Assembly (NCBI GenBank): GCA_949299545.1
Contig: CASGAM010000026.1
Coordinates: forward strand, 105,682 to 169,681
Direction of reading: 5' to 3'
Source: an uncultured Prevotellaceae bacterium
GTDB lineage: Bacteria > Bacteroidota > Bacteroidia > Bacteroidales > Bacteroidaceae
Length of the DNA: 64,000 bases
Position 1 is the stretch's first letter. Every line of letters begins with the position of its first letter. The position numbers and the translations under genes are program-made. Shown one piece after another: positions 26,319 to 35,360 of the stretch. The notes under the pieces were generated by a model. That model searched no databases. It had not been told where the DNA came from and was given only the letters and a program-made list of their open reading frames with translations.

Positions 26319-26326
26319 CAAATGTA
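26319..26326 (-). promoter_or_regulatory. -7 box upstream of tonB
   Basis: TACATTTG on the minus strand matches TAnnTTTG. No good TTTG is seen at the right distance, so support is partial. Confidence 0.4.
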
Positions 26327-26478
26327 ACACATTTTTTTCTATTACACACGTCTTCGCACTATTTTTTTTTCGTCTGCATGTTTTTTTTGTATGATACAAC
26401 ATAAACGTGTATTTCTTGCGTTATATTAACGGTTCGTTTTTTACGTGCTACAAAATGATTTATATTCTTAAAAATATG

Positions 26479-26486
26479 TATCTTTG
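26479..26486 (+). promoter_or_regulatory. -7 box upstream of porQ-cmk-ispH
   Basis: TATCTTTG matches TAnnTTTG and lies 23 bp before the porQ ATG. The -33 region is not clear. Confidence 0.45.
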
Positions 26487-26509
26487 ACGGTTAAAACAAT
26501 TTAGCAGAC

Positions 26510-27484
26510 ATGAGAAGGACGTCAGCGCTCTTGCTATATATGATATGCTTTTCCTATGCTTTTGCACAAAATAGGAACTCCGTGTTTAATTTCCTGGAGT
26601 TACCTCATTCGTCGCATGCCACAGCTTTGGGAGGCCACAATATATCCTTGATTTCAGATGATGTCTCATTGGTGTTTGGCAATCCAGCATTGTTAGCTTC
26701 GGTTAGTGACAAGTCGCTGAATCTTAACTATATGACTTATATGCAAGGGACAAATGTGGCGAGCGCAGCTTTTGCAAAAATTGTGGGAACAAGATCTACG
26801 TTTGGCGTGACTGCGCAATATGTACATTACGGTTCAATGATGGAAACAACGGTGACTGATGAGGTCGTCGGGACTTTTTCGGCCATGGATATGGCTGTCA
26901 GCGGCTTGTATGCTTACAATTTGAGTGCCAGATGGGTTGGTGGCGTCTCTGGTAAATTGATATATTCAAAATTGGCGGATTATTCGTCTGTAGGTTTGGC
27001 CGTTGATTTGGGGGTGAATTATTATAATGAAAATGCCGATTTTTCTTTTTCTGTTTTGGCCAGGAATCTGGGAGGACAGATAAAAGCGTACGGTGATGTG
27101 CATGAACGTTTGCCTGTTTCGTTGCAGGCCGGTTTTACGCAACGATTGGCGCATGCTCCTTTCCGGATTTCGCTTACATGTATCGATTTGAACCGTTGGG
27201 GTGAGGATGATTATTATAGCGGAGAGGAAACTTTGTCGGCTGGACGGTTGGTGCTGAATCATTTGGTGGCCGGAGTGGACTTCCTGCTTTCTGACAATAT
27301 TTATCTTGCAGTCGGCTATAACTTCAGGAGAGCTTATGAGATGAAAACGGCCGGTTCGTCACATTGGGCCGGTTTTTCTGCCGGTGGGGGTATGCAGCTT
27401 TCTCGCTTTAAGTTTGGAGTGGCTTACGCACAGTATCATTTGTCTACTCCTTCATTGATTTTTAACGTGTCGTATAACTTATAA
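26510..27484 (+). CDS. PorQ-like outer-membrane protein
   Basis: A 324-aa outer-membrane protein of the PorQ family, whose P. gingivalis member takes part in type IX secretion. A signal peptide ([15 protein letters not shown]) is followed by the family opening [20 protein letters not shown] and [15 protein letters not shown], then beta-barrel strands such as [17 protein letters not shown] and a final strand FNVSYNL. Homologues are also present in Bacteroides with no proven T9SS, so its role here is uncertain. It is followed by cmk after 8 bp and then ispH, a familiar Bacteroidales order. Confidence 0.88.
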   Translation: MRRTSALLLYMICFSYAFAQNRNSVFNFLELPHSSHATALGGHNISLISDDVSLVFGNPALLASVSDKSLNLNYMTYMQGTNVASAAFAKIVGTRSTFGVTAQYVHYGSMMETTVTDEVVGTFSAMDMAVSGLYAYNLSARWVGGVSGKLIYSKLADYSSVGLAVDLGVNYYNENADFSFSVLARNLGGQIKAYGDVHERLPVSLQAGFTQRLAHAPFRISLTCIDLNRWGEDDYYSGEETLSAGRLVLNHLVAGVDFLLSDNIYLAVGYNFRRAYEMKTAGSSHWAGFSAGGGMQLSRFKFGVAYAQYHLSTPSLIFNVSYNL

Positions 27485-27492
27485 AATATATT

Positions 27493-28188
27493 ATGAAAAA
27501 AATTATCATAGCCATTGACGGATATTCTTCGTGTGGGAAAAGCACCATGGCAAAAGATCTGGCAAAAGAAATAGGATATATTTATATTGACAGCGGTGCC
27601 ATGTATCGAGCCGTGACGTTTTATTGTTTAGAGCATGGACTTTTTGACGGTAACGAAGTGAACGAGGTTGAACTTGCAAAAGCGATGCCGGACATTCGTA
27701 TAGAGTTCAGACTTAATGCAGAAACCAAGCGACCGGAGACATATCTGGACGGCCGGTGTGTGGAGAAGGAAATTCGGACATTGGCAGTTTCGCAGAAGGT
27801 CAGTTTTATTGCGGCTTTGGGGTTTGTAAGGGAAGCATTGGTCAGGTTGCAGCAGGAGATGGGGAAAGAGAAAGGGATTGTCATGGATGGAAGGGATATA
27901 GGGACGACTGTATTTCCTGACGCTGAATTAAAAGTGTTTGTTACCGCCTCGGCCGCCATCAGGGCAAAGCGCCGATATGATGAATTGCAGGCAAAAGGCG
28001 AAAAAGGCAGTTATGAGGAAATTCTCGCGAACGTCGAGGAGCGTGACCGTATCGACATGAATAGGGCGGTAAGTCCGTTGCGGCAGGCTGAAGATGCTGT
28101 TGTGTTGGATAACAGTGAAATGACGGTAGATGAGCAAAAAACCTGGTTGTTGGCGCAGTACGGGCGGGTAGTAGGTCGTGGTGAATGA
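27493..28188 (+). CDS. cmk: (d)CMP kinase
   Basis: Cytidylate kinase, 231 aa, phosphorylates CMP and dCMP for nucleotide synthesis. The P-loop is [17 protein letters not shown], followed by [12 protein letters not shown], the NMP-binding insert typical of bacterial CMP kinases (residues about 60-100), [20 protein letters not shown] and the lid arginines ([23 protein letters not shown]). It is the second gene of the porQ-cmk-ispH unit. Confidence 0.96.
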   Translation: MKKIIIAIDGYSSCGKSTMAKDLAKEIGYIYIDSGAMYRAVTFYCLEHGLFDGNEVNEVELAKAMPDIRIEFRLNAETKRPETYLDGRCVEKEIRTLAVSQKVSFIAALGFVREALVRLQQEMGKEKGIVMDGRDIGTTVFPDAELKVFVTASAAIRAKRRYDELQAKGEKGSYEEILANVEERDRIDMNRAVSPLRQAEDAVVLDNSEMTVDEQKTWLLAQYGRVVGRGE

Positions 28189-28236
28189 AAGACGGAGTCG
28201 GCGGATGATGTACCGGACAGAAGAAAGGAGAGCGGT

Positions 28237-29109
28237 ATGAGAATAGAGATTGACGAGGGATCAGGCTTTTGTTTCGGTGTGACAAGGGCGATCAAAAAGG
28301 CAGAAGAGGAACTTGGCCAGAGTCCGACACTATATTGCCTCGGTGACATTGTTCACAACGGCAAGGAGTGTGACCGGTTGAAGAAGCTCGGCTTAGTGAC
28401 TATCGATCACGCAGAATTGGAAAAGTTAGACGATACGAAAGTGCTGTTAAGGGCACACGGCGAACCCCCGCAGACGTATGAGACGGCTGCCCGGAATAAT
28501 ATAGAGATTATTGATGCAACATGTCCGGTCGTGTTGCATCTTCAGGAGCGGATAAAAAAAGAATTTGCCTCCTTACATGCTGACGAAAAACAGATTGTGA
28601 TATACGGAAAGAATGGTCATGCTGAGGTCTTGGGGCTCGTCGGCCAGACCGGTGGCAAGGCTATTGTCATAGAAACGCTTGAGGATGCCGCCCGGTTAGA
28701 TTTCTCAAAGGATATTTCTTTATATTCACAAACAACCAAGCCGTTGGATGGCTTTCAAAAGATTGTGGCTTATATACAGACACATATATCTCCGAATGCA
28801 ACTTTTCATTATTATGACACGATTTGCCGACAAGTTGCGAACCGCATGCCGCATATCCGTGAGTTTGCGACGCGGCATGATGTGATATTGTTTGTTTGTG
28901 GTAAGAAAAGCTCAAACGGCCGTGTCCTTTTCAATGAATGTAGGAGTGTAAATCCCCGTTCATATATGATTGACACGGCTGATGAGATTGATTTCAGCTG
29001 GCTCGACGGATGTGCCTCAGTCGGCATTTGCGGGGCGACTTCCACCCCCAAATGGTTAATGGAGGAGTGCAAAATACGCATCCAGAAGTTTCTTCGCGGC
29101 CACGAATGA
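28237..29109 (+). CDS. ispH: 4-hydroxy-3-methylbut-2-enyl diphosphate reductase
   Basis: The last enzyme of the MEP isoprenoid pathway, a [4Fe-4S] protein making IPP and DMAPP. Motifs: GSGFCFGVTRAI (first cluster Cys), GDIVHNGKE, LLRAHGEPP, IDATCPVVL (second Cys), VCGKKSSNGRVL, and CGATSTPKWLMEEC (third Cys). At 290 aa it has normal length. Its 3' end overlaps the 3' end of meaB on the opposite strand by 54 bp, so transcripts of both genes are complementary at their ends. Confidence 0.96.
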   Translation: MRIEIDEGSGFCFGVTRAIKKAEEELGQSPTLYCLGDIVHNGKECDRLKKLGLVTIDHAELEKLDDTKVLLRAHGEPPQTYETAARNNIEIIDATCPVVLHLQERIKKEFASLHADEKQIVIYGKNGHAEVLGLVGQTGGKAIVIETLEDAARLDFSKDISLYSQTTKPLDGFQKIVAYIQTHISPNATFHYYDTICRQVANRMPHIREFATRHDVILFVCGKKSSNGRVLFNECRSVNPRSYMIDTADEIDFSWLDGCASVGICGATSTPKWLMEECKIRIQKFLRGHE

Positions 29110-30153
29110 GGTTTGTTTGCCGCAAAGGACTTGCTCTTCAGCGTTTTCGAGCATTAACGCAATGGTTTTGTTTTGGAAGAAACTGTTGCGAAGTTGTTCG
29201 TTAATGCTTTCGTACATCCAGTATTTTGCTTGCTCGTTCCGTCTGTATTCAAAATATCCGTTGTCTTTTACAAAGTCGATGTATTTGAATACCATGTCCC
29301 ATATTTCTTTGATGCCTAAGTTGTAGAAACCCGAGTATGTGAGTACCTGCGGCATCCATCCGCTTTCCGGAGCCGGGAACAGATGAAGGGCATTGCGGAA
29401 TTGTGTGGCGGCCAGTTGGCATTTGTCTACATTGTTGCCGTCACATTTGTTGATGACAATGCCGTCGGCCATTTCCATGATACCCCGTTTGATGCCCTGA
29501 AGTTCGTCGCCGGTGCCGGCCAGTTGTATCAACAGGAAAAAGTCTACCATGGAATGGCAGGCGGTTTCGCTTTGACCTACTCCTACGGTTTCCACAAATA
29601 TCTTGTCAAAACCGGCCGCTTCACATAATATGATGGTTTCCCTCGTTTTTCTTGCGACACCGCCTAATGAACCCGCAGAAGGACTGGGACGTATGAATGA
29701 GTCGGGATGGACTGACAACTTTTCCATGCGGGTCTTGTCACCCAATATGCTGCCTTTGCTGCGTTCGCTGCTGGGGTCGATGGCTAATACTGCCAGTTTG
29801 CCACCGTAAGCCTCCAATACGTGTATGCCGAAGGCATCAATGCTGGTACTTTTTCCCGCTCCCGGAACCCCGCTGATGCCGATGCGTACGGAATGTCCGG
29901 CATGAGGCAGACATTTTTCGATGACTTCCTGAGCGATGGATTGATGGTCGGGGTTTGTGCTTTCAACCAACGTGACTGCTTGCCCCAGAATTGTAACATT
30001 ACCTTTAAGGATGCCTTCAACATAGTCATTGGCTGACAGCTGGTGATGGCGGAAACGCCCTTTCTTTAAATACGGATTGACGATTGACGGTTGAGCTACG
30101 CCACTGTTGACTGTCAAACCTTTGTATTCGGTGCTGTTTTCGGGATGTTCCAT
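29056..30153 (-). CDS. meaB: methylmalonyl-CoA mutase-associated GTPase MeaB
   Basis: A 365-aa G3E-family GTPase (MeaB/ArgK), the chaperone that loads and protects the B12 cofactor of methylmalonyl-CoA mutase, used in propionate and succinate metabolism. Nucleotide motifs: GISGVPGAGKSTSID (P-loop), VLAIDPSSERSKGSILGDKTRM, FVETVGVGQSETA (switch), and VINKCDGNN (guanine specificity). The mutase genes are not in the window. Its end overlaps ispH on the other strand by 54 bp. The DUF1573 gene lies 11 bp upstream on the same strand. Confidence 0.95.
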   Translation of the reverse strand: MEHPENSTEYKGLTVNSGVAQPSIVNPYLKKGRFRHHQLSANDYVEGILKGNVTILGQAVTLVESTNPDHQSIAQEVIEKCLPHAGHSVRIGISGVPGAGKSTSIDAFGIHVLEAYGGKLAVLAIDPSSERSKGSILGDKTRMEKLSVHPDSFIRPSPSAGSLGGVARKTRETIILCEAAGFDKIFVETVGVGQSETACHSMVDFFLLIQLAGTGDELQGIKRGIMEMADGIVINKCDGNNVDKCQLAATQFRNALHLFPAPESGWMPQVLTYSGFYNLGIKEIWDMVFKYIDFVKDNGYFEYRRNEQAKYWMYESINEQLRNSFFQNKTIALMLENAEEQVLCGKQTSFVAAKKLLDAYFALLH

Positions 30154-30164
30154 GACTTTGTTTT

Positions 30165-31238
30165 TTATTGTTTCACTTTAACGGTAATAATTTCTTTAGC
30201 ATGCCGTGGGTCATTTGTTATCAGTAGGATCCGCGGACGGTTTTTCATCGTTTTGAGGTATTTTGACGAGACTGTAAGCTTTAGTTTTGCACTTTTCCCA
30301 GGTTCGATTGTCCGATTACTGAGACTTACGGAGAGGGCTTTGTTGAATACTTGTAGGGAACGTATCTCCAAAGGAGCCTGTCCTGTATTGCTGATGATAA
30401 TGTTATCGCTCTTTTTGTACCTGCGACCCATAGAGCCTAAATCTATCGTATCGGCAGAAAGAGTCATGTTGGGCAGCTTTTCTCTATCCTGTAGCGTCAG
30501 TCCGGAAAAGTCGGGCAAGAGAATGGAAGATACGACAATCTCGTTTTCTTCGCCGATCCGGTCGCCCGGTTTGCGTGCAAGATAGATGGATGTTTGGGTC
30601 AAGCCAAATTGTTTCAGTTTCTCGCTGTCAAGTGTAAGCAATATTTTCCCCATTCGCCCTCCGTTGAGGCTTTCCGGATAATATTGGGCTGTAAGGTAAG
30701 GCGGCAGGTGCATTAATTGTGGCTGGTAACTTTTTCTGCCAAGATTTACGATTTGCAATTCGGCAACAGGTTTGTCTCCTTTGTTAACATTATCGAATTC
30801 AATGTTATTGGTGTTCATACGTATTTCGCCGAGATCTACAGGGAAGTTGCTCGAATAATCAGACAGCTTTGTTACGACACGGCCTTGAAAATGCAGATAG
30901 ACGGGCTTGTCGGATGCGTTCGTGAAAACCTCTAAGTCTTTTTGGAAGACGCCGAGCATCTGGGCATCGTATATGGCAGTGATGGTTCCTTCGGCACCAC
31001 TTGCAATCAGTTCACGAGGCCAAGAAACGGTCGTACAGCCGCATGAAGGAATGACTTCTATGATGTTCAGGGGCTCATCGCCGGTGTTTTTTATGGTGAA
31101 TTTAACTTGTTTGGGCAGTTGAAACATGATTTCCCCTAAATTAGCCACGTCGTTAGCTACCGTCATGCGAGGTTGGGCATTGATGTGACTGATGGCGGAG
31201 ATACATGTACAGCAGATGAATATTTGTTTCAGTGTCAT
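30165..31238 (-). CDS. DUF1573 domain-containing secreted protein
   Basis: A 357-aa exported protein. A signal peptide (IFICCTCISAISHINAQ) precedes an Ig-like DUF1573 domain (NLGEIMFQLPKQVKFTIKNT, then IEVIPSCGCTTVSWPRE, the family's SCGCT signature). A second similar beta domain occupies the C-terminal half (DLGSMGRRYKKSDNIIISNTG). The family is abundant in Bacteroidetes and has no firm function. It lies upstream of meaB with an 11-bp gap and probably shares its transcript. Confidence 0.9.
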   Translation of the reverse strand: MTLKQIFICCTCISAISHINAQPRMTVANDVANLGEIMFQLPKQVKFTIKNTGDEPLNIIEVIPSCGCTTVSWPRELIASGAEGTITAIYDAQMLGVFQKDLEVFTNASDKPVYLHFQGRVVTKLSDYSSNFPVDLGEIRMNTNNIEFDNVNKGDKPVAELQIVNLGRKSYQPQLMHLPPYLTAQYYPESLNGGRMGKILLTLDSEKLKQFGLTQTSIYLARKPGDRIGEENEIVVSSILLPDFSGLTLQDREKLPNMTLSADTIDLGSMGRRYKKSDNIIISNTGQAPLEIRSLQVFNKALSVSLSNRTIEPGKSAKLKLTVSSKYLKTMKNRPRILLITNDPRHAKEIITVKVKQ

Positions 31239-31257
31239 ATCTTACGTCTTAGCAGGA

Positions 31258-31288
31258 CAAAGATAAGTAAAAAAAGTGGCACCCCAAC
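31258..31288 (-). promoter_or_regulatory. Bacteroidetes-type promoter of DUF1573-meaB unit
   Basis: On the minus strand, GTTG (31285-31288), 19 nt and TATCTTTG (31258-31265), 20 bp upstream of the ATG. Confidence 0.55.
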
Positions 31289-31359
31289 CATCCTGGTTGT
31301 GAAATAATCCTTATTTGCGAGAGTTTGGAACAATCTCTCTGTATACAACAATTTTATCA

Positions 31360-31668
31360 TAAAAGTCCTTCACTCCTTCACCGAGTGTGTATAAATTGTT
31401 ATGAGCCTGCATGTTGGTGGTGAAGGAGTTCTTTTTTTATGCTTCACCGAGCCTTGTTCGAATCGACCTTCATACACCTCTTCCACAGCGACCTGTCGCT
31501 TCTGCAACACGACCTGTCGCCTTGCAGAAGCGACAGGTCGCAATTTTTGCTGCGACCGCTTGCATTTTTGTCGATGAACGGTGAAGGCAAAACCGGTTGT
31601 CTGTTCACCTTCAATCTGCAGACTTACAGTAATCTAAATATATCTGGTGAAGGAGTGAAGGACTTTTA
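31360..31668. mobile_element. MITE-like element with perfect 23-bp terminal inverted repeats
   Basis: A 309-bp non-coding element bounded by perfect 23-bp inverted repeats: 31360-31382 begins TAAAAGTCCTTCACTCC and 31646-31668 ends with its complement. The ends carry TA, so a TA target duplication, as used by IS630/Tc1-type transposases, is possible but cannot be separated from the repeat. An inner partial copy of the right end (GGTGAAGGAG, 31419-31428, then TTCTTTTTTT) can pair with the left end and may work as a terminator. The element also contains the GCGACCGCT repeat (site B). No transposase is encoded, so mobility would need a helper elsewhere. Confidence 0.65.
31488..31573. repeat. GCGACCGCT intergenic repeat, site B
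   Basis: Perfect 20-bp inverted repeats (31488-31507 and 31522-31541, starting GCGACCTGTCGCTTC) with a 14-nt loop are followed by two 22-bp-spaced units, GCGACAGGT at 31530 and GCGACCGCT at 31552, each followed by an A/T tract. It lies inside the MITE-like element. Confidence 0.75.
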
Positions 31669-31776
31669 GAGAAAATAATGTGTAGTATGTCTTTTTTTCG
31701 AGGTTTGGGTGATAGTTTTTCTGCCGTAACTTTGCTTGGGTGCCGTATAATCGTGGTACCGATAGGGATAAAACTA

Positions 31777-32445
31777 TTATCGTTGATTTTGTACTGTTTC
31801 AGCATAATATTGCTGGAAAGCATAAAACAGACATTTGGCCAGTTTCTTCCGGCCTCGTCTGGACTTGATGAATTTTTCCTCTTCCTTGTTGGAGATAAAC
31901 CCCAATTCTGTTAAAACAGCCGGCATGTTTGTTTCACGCAAAACGGCTAAGTTGCCTGTTTTAACCCCTCTGTTTTCACGTTCCGCGAAATATGTATACT
32001 GGAATTGTATCAGATTGGCTAACCGTTCGCTTGCCGTGCCTTTTGCAGCAGGGTGGATGAATGTTTCGGTGCCTTCTGCCCAGCCGCGAGCAGAGTTGCT
32101 GTGGATGGAGATGAATAAATCTGCATTGAAAAAGTTTGCCATGCCGGCTCTGTCTTCAAGTGTGATATATTCATCACCGGTACGCGTCATGATGACTTCA
32201 ACCTGTTTGTAGTTCTTTTTTATAAGTTTCTCGAGACTTTTAGCTGTTTTCAGGTTGATTTCCTTTTCAAGGGATTTTCGGCCGGCAGCTCCTTGGTCTC
32301 TACCTCCGTGTCCTGCGTCGATCACAAGGACGAAATCCCCACTCCCCAGCTGACGTGTTGACCGGCATGCCGAGTTCGTTAACAACAGCAAGACGGCAAT
32401 GGCAAATGGGAATGTCTTATAAAGCAATCTTTTAGATGTAGCCAT
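31777..32445 (-). CDS. N-acetylmuramoyl-L-alanine amidase (Amidase_3) lipoprotein
   Basis: A 222-aa zinc amidase that cleaves the bond between MurNAc and the stem peptide. The signal peptide ends in a lipobox (LLTNSAC, Cys at about residue 27), so the enzyme is probably membrane-anchored. The zinc ligands appear in VIDAGHGGRDQGA (His), LEKEINLKTA (Glu) and LFISIHSNSA (His); the catalytic Glu is in VLTELGFISNKEEE. It is the second gene of a unit, 20 bp after the stop of the zinc-hook coiled-coil gene. The catalytic core is complete and there is no extra binding domain. Confidence 0.93.
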   Translation of the reverse strand: MATSKRLLYKTFPFAIAVLLLLTNSACRSTRQLGSGDFVLVIDAGHGGRDQGAAGRKSLEKEINLKTAKSLEKLIKKNYKQVEVIMTRTGDEYITLEDRAGMANFFNADLFISIHSNSARGWAEGTETFIHPAAKGTASERLANLIQFQYTYFAERENRGVKTGNLAVLRETNMPAVLTELGFISNKEEEKFIKSRRGRKKLAKCLFYAFQQYYAETVQNQR

Positions 32446-32465
32446 GATTGTTTGACATGTCGTTG

Positions 32466-35249
32466 TTATTGGCTAATGATTTCATTTTCTATGGCAGCCA
32501 GTTCCCGTATACTTGCCTTGTGAGCTTCAAGTCTTGACTGAAGACTTGCTATGCGCATCATCAGTATGTTTTGTTCGTTTTCAAGTTTTGCAATTTCCGC
32601 ATTGAGGAAAGCTGTCTGGTTGTCTTTATCCGGTCTCGGTGATGATGTATCTGCCTGATGGGCGGCCAAAGCTAATTGGGCGTCTTCGACCCGCATGTAT
32701 GATACACTGTTCTTTACGTCCAGTTCTCTTGCTGTTTTCCTGAGTTCGTTCCAGTTGATGTTACTGCGGAACGTTTTGTCGATGTCAGCATATTGGATGG
32801 GTGAATGTTGTGTATTATAAGATTTTATCCAAAGATCAATCGCTGAACTTTCTTTTGCAATTAAATGCTCGAGTTGTTCGTTGTTTTCTTTTAGTTGTTG
32901 CAGGCGGCCAGTTTGTATGGAAAGGATTTCTTTTAATGAATGGCATGTGAGTTCTGCTTCCTCTTTTTCTGTTTCTGCAGCGGTCAGTGCATTGAGCAGT
33001 TGTTGATTATATGCTTCAGCGTTGGTTGCTTTCAACATGTTGGCGAGATGGTTGCTTTGTTGTTTCCTGTTTTCTGTCAGGCGTTCCATCTCGTCAAACA
33101 AATTTTGTCTCTCTCTTTCCAGTTCCTGAATGGTTTGTTGCGTCAGTCTGAGAGTTCCGCTTTGCTGTATTTCCGATGTTTTGTTTTGCTGGAGCTGTTC
33201 TTTCAGACTGTTGTCAAGCTCCATTTGTTTTTGAATATAAATGTATAGGTTTTCAGGATTTTCTGACCACACATTCAACCAGTTTGAGATACCCATCATT
33301 TGGTCTATTTCTTCATAAAGGCGGCTATAGTTACTGTTGACGCGGGAATAGGACTGTTGCAAATGTTCTACCTTATAAGCCAGGACCTGGCAACCTGTAT
33401 TAACTTCGTTGAGCCTGATGGTGAGATCGTTCTTTTCCATTTCCTTCGCAGAAAGTTTTTCGTTGAGTGTATTAATGTTTGATTGGTGGAAATTGAAGTT
33501 ATCCAGGTCTTTTTGGGCCTTTTCTGCGTCAATGCCGGTTTTTTCAACTAATTGCCGAATCATAATGAGTCGGGCTTCATAATTGGCATTAGTAGTGCAT
33601 TCGTTCAAAGAACGGTCTAATGAACTGAATTGTTTCCAGCCTGTGATATTTTCTTGCTGAAGTTCTTTGTAAATGATAAGTGCTTGGCAGGCTATTTCCA
33701 GCTTCCCTTCTTCTTTGGCCAATTCTTTTTTTTGCTCGTCAAGCAGAAATGTTTTGTTCTTTAACTCGTTGTTTATTTGATTGAATTCGGTTTTAATTTC
33801 TCCAATAAGTTTGCTTTGTTCTATGAAAGAGTCGGCGTGGTAGGGGTGATGTGTTGCACCACATACACTGCAGTTTACGCCTTCTCGCAAATCTTTTCTC
33901 ATCTGCATGACGTCCTGGCTTTTACTGAGCGTATAGGCGTATTTCAATTCTTCGTTTTGTTTTTCCAAACCGGATACTTCTGGTTGCAGTTGTTTGATAT
34001 TCGATTTAAGGTTTTCTATATGAAGTTGTATGCGTGTGACTTCTTGCTTTTTATCTTCAATTAAGAGGAATGTTTTGGTGATTTGTTTCCATAAACGCTC
34101 AGCATTGGTCAACTGTTCTTTTTGACTCTTTAGTGCCATGGCGCGTTGTTGCAGCATGTAGCTGTTCATGCCGACAATACTTTTTTGATGTACGGCCAGC
34201 TCGCTTTGCAGGGTATTGATTTGTGCGTCAATTTCTTGTGATTTTACGAAAAGTTTATTAAGTTTTTCGTTTTGTTCTGTCTGTTTTTTGATGGCATCCT
34301 CAAGCTGTATTTTCAGTTGCTCCTTTCTGTTGTTTTGATTCTGAAGGAATTGCAGTTTGGCTAACAGTACATCGCCTTTCTCGGTCATTCTTTGTAGCCG
34401 GCCCATGTTTTGAATTTGCGAGCGTAGTTCCGATTCTACGTGGCGTGTTTTTTCTAAATCGTTCAGTTGCTCGTTTGCTGTTTGCTGCAAATCGTTCAAA
34501 CGCGTATTCCTATCAGAAAGCGTATCTTGTATTTCTTGTATTCTGGCGTCAAGGTAGGCTATCCTTTCTTCTGTACGGTGTGCTTCTGCAATTCTGCTTT
34601 GCTGTTGGAACAGGTTTTGCAGGCATTCAGAGTATTGATTCTTCCTGTTTTCCGATTCAGTGCGGGCTTTGTCAAATTCTTTTTGGAGATTATTTATTTC
34701 CTTTTGGGTGGCATTTAACTCTGATAGCAACCTTTCATGATCCTCTTTAAACAGCTTTATATGTTCATAGTTGCTGAGTATTGCTTCGTAGTCTTCAAAT
34801 CTCTCTAAAGATTGTATGTCATTCAACCGTATGTTGTATTCTTTGTTTATTTGGAAGTATGCTTGCTTGCATTTGTTGAGAACTGAATTGAGCTGTTCGT
34901 ACTTATACAGCCATTTTTTCTGTTCGTTCAGACTTTCAATGGCTTGGCTCAGATTCCTTAGCTTGGTTTGTGACAGGCGAAGTTGGTTCTGTATGTTGTC
35001 TTGTTCGCCTTGGTCTAAAATGTGTTCCCCGATTTTTAATTTTTTGGTTTCCAATGAGGATAAATGCCGGAACAAACGTTTTAATTCGTCCGGCATGGAC
35101 GTTTGATAATGTTTCAGGAACCATTGTTCAGCAGCCATTTCCGGTGTTTCCGGCAGGTTGCTTGTTATGATATTTGTATCTGCAGTTTCTTTCGGGGCGA
35201 TATGTTGTCTGTCTGGAACGATGCTGTTGTCTTTTTGAAAGAATTTCAT
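32466..35249 (-). CDS. headless SbcC/Rad50-like coiled-coil protein with central zinc hook
   Basis: A long, almost wholly coiled-coil protein of unknown function. The frame opens at 35273 (935 aa), but a -7 box ends one base before that ATG, so I prefer the ninth codon's ATG at 35247-35249 (927 aa). Heptad-like Leu/Gln/Glu-rich helices run from about residue 75 to 460 and again from 490 to the end. Between them lies GVNCSVCGATHHPYH, which resembles the CxxC zinc hook of SbcC and Rad50 (CPLCG..HP). The first Cys is residue 460 of 927, almost the exact middle, as expected if the two arms fold back antiparallel. No Walker A, signature or Walker B motif is present at either end, so it has no SMC-type ATPase head. 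There is no signal peptide, so it should be cytoplasmic. It precedes an amidase gene by 20 bp. Confidence 0.8.
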   Translation of the reverse strand: MKFFQKDNSIVPDRQHIAPKETADTNIITSNLPETPEMAAEQWFLKHYQTSMPDELKRLFRHLSSLETKKLKIGEHILDQGEQDNIQNQLRLSQTKLRNLSQAIESLNEQKKWLYKYEQLNSVLNKCKQAYFQINKEYNIRLNDIQSLERFEDYEAILSNYEHIKLFKEDHERLLSELNATQKEINNLQKEFDKARTESENRKNQYSECLQNLFQQQSRIAEAHRTEERIAYLDARIQEIQDTLSDRNTRLNDLQQTANEQLNDLEKTRHVESELRSQIQNMGRLQRMTEKGDVLLAKLQFLQNQNNRKEQLKIQLEDAIKKQTEQNEKLNKLFVKSQEIDAQINTLQSELAVHQKSIVGMNSYMLQQRAMALKSQKEQLTNAERLWKQITKTFLLIEDKKQEVTRIQLHIENLKSNIKQLQPEVSGLEKQNEELKYAYTLSKSQDVMQMRKDLREGVNCSVCGATHHPYHADSFIEQSKLIGEIKTEFNQINNELKNKTFLLDEQKKELAKEEGKLEIACQALIIYKELQQENITGWKQFSSLDRSLNECTTNANYEARLIMIRQLVEKTGIDAEKAQKDLDNFNFHQSNINTLNEKLSAKEMEKNDLTIRLNEVNTGCQVLAYKVEHLQQSYSRVNSNYSRLYEEIDQMMGISNWLNVWSENPENLYIYIQKQMELDNSLKEQLQQNKTSEIQQSGTLRLTQQTIQELERERQNLFDEMERLTENRKQQSNHLANMLKATNAEAYNQQLLNALTAAETEKEEAELTCHSLKEILSIQTGRLQQLKENNEQLEHLIAKESSAIDLWIKSYNTQHSPIQYADIDKTFRSNINWNELRKTARELDVKNSVSYMRVEDAQLALAAHQADTSSPRPDKDNQTAFLNAEIAKLENEQNILMMRIASLQSRLEAHKASIRELAAIENEIISQ

Positions 35250-35274
35250 ACGATTGTATTCTGTGTTTGTCATG

Positions 35275-35282
35275 CAAAAGTA
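35275..35282 (-). promoter_or_regulatory. -7 box abutting first ATG of zinc-hook coiled-coil gene
   Basis: TACTTTTG on the minus strand matches TAnnTTTG and is separated from the first possible ATG (35273) by one base. The transcript would begin at or after that ATG, which favours the start at 35249. Confidence 0.5.
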
Positions 35283-35360
35283 TAAATAAAAAATGTTTCT
35301 TGCTAACTTCTGCCTTGTTATATTATAGATAATAAAATCAGAGATTTGAAAAAAAATTGT

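Noticed and set aside
31439-31669. 76-aa frame inside the MITE-like element
   Set aside because: It runs through the inverted repeats and the terminal repeat, so its sequence is dictated by palindromes and not by protein selection.
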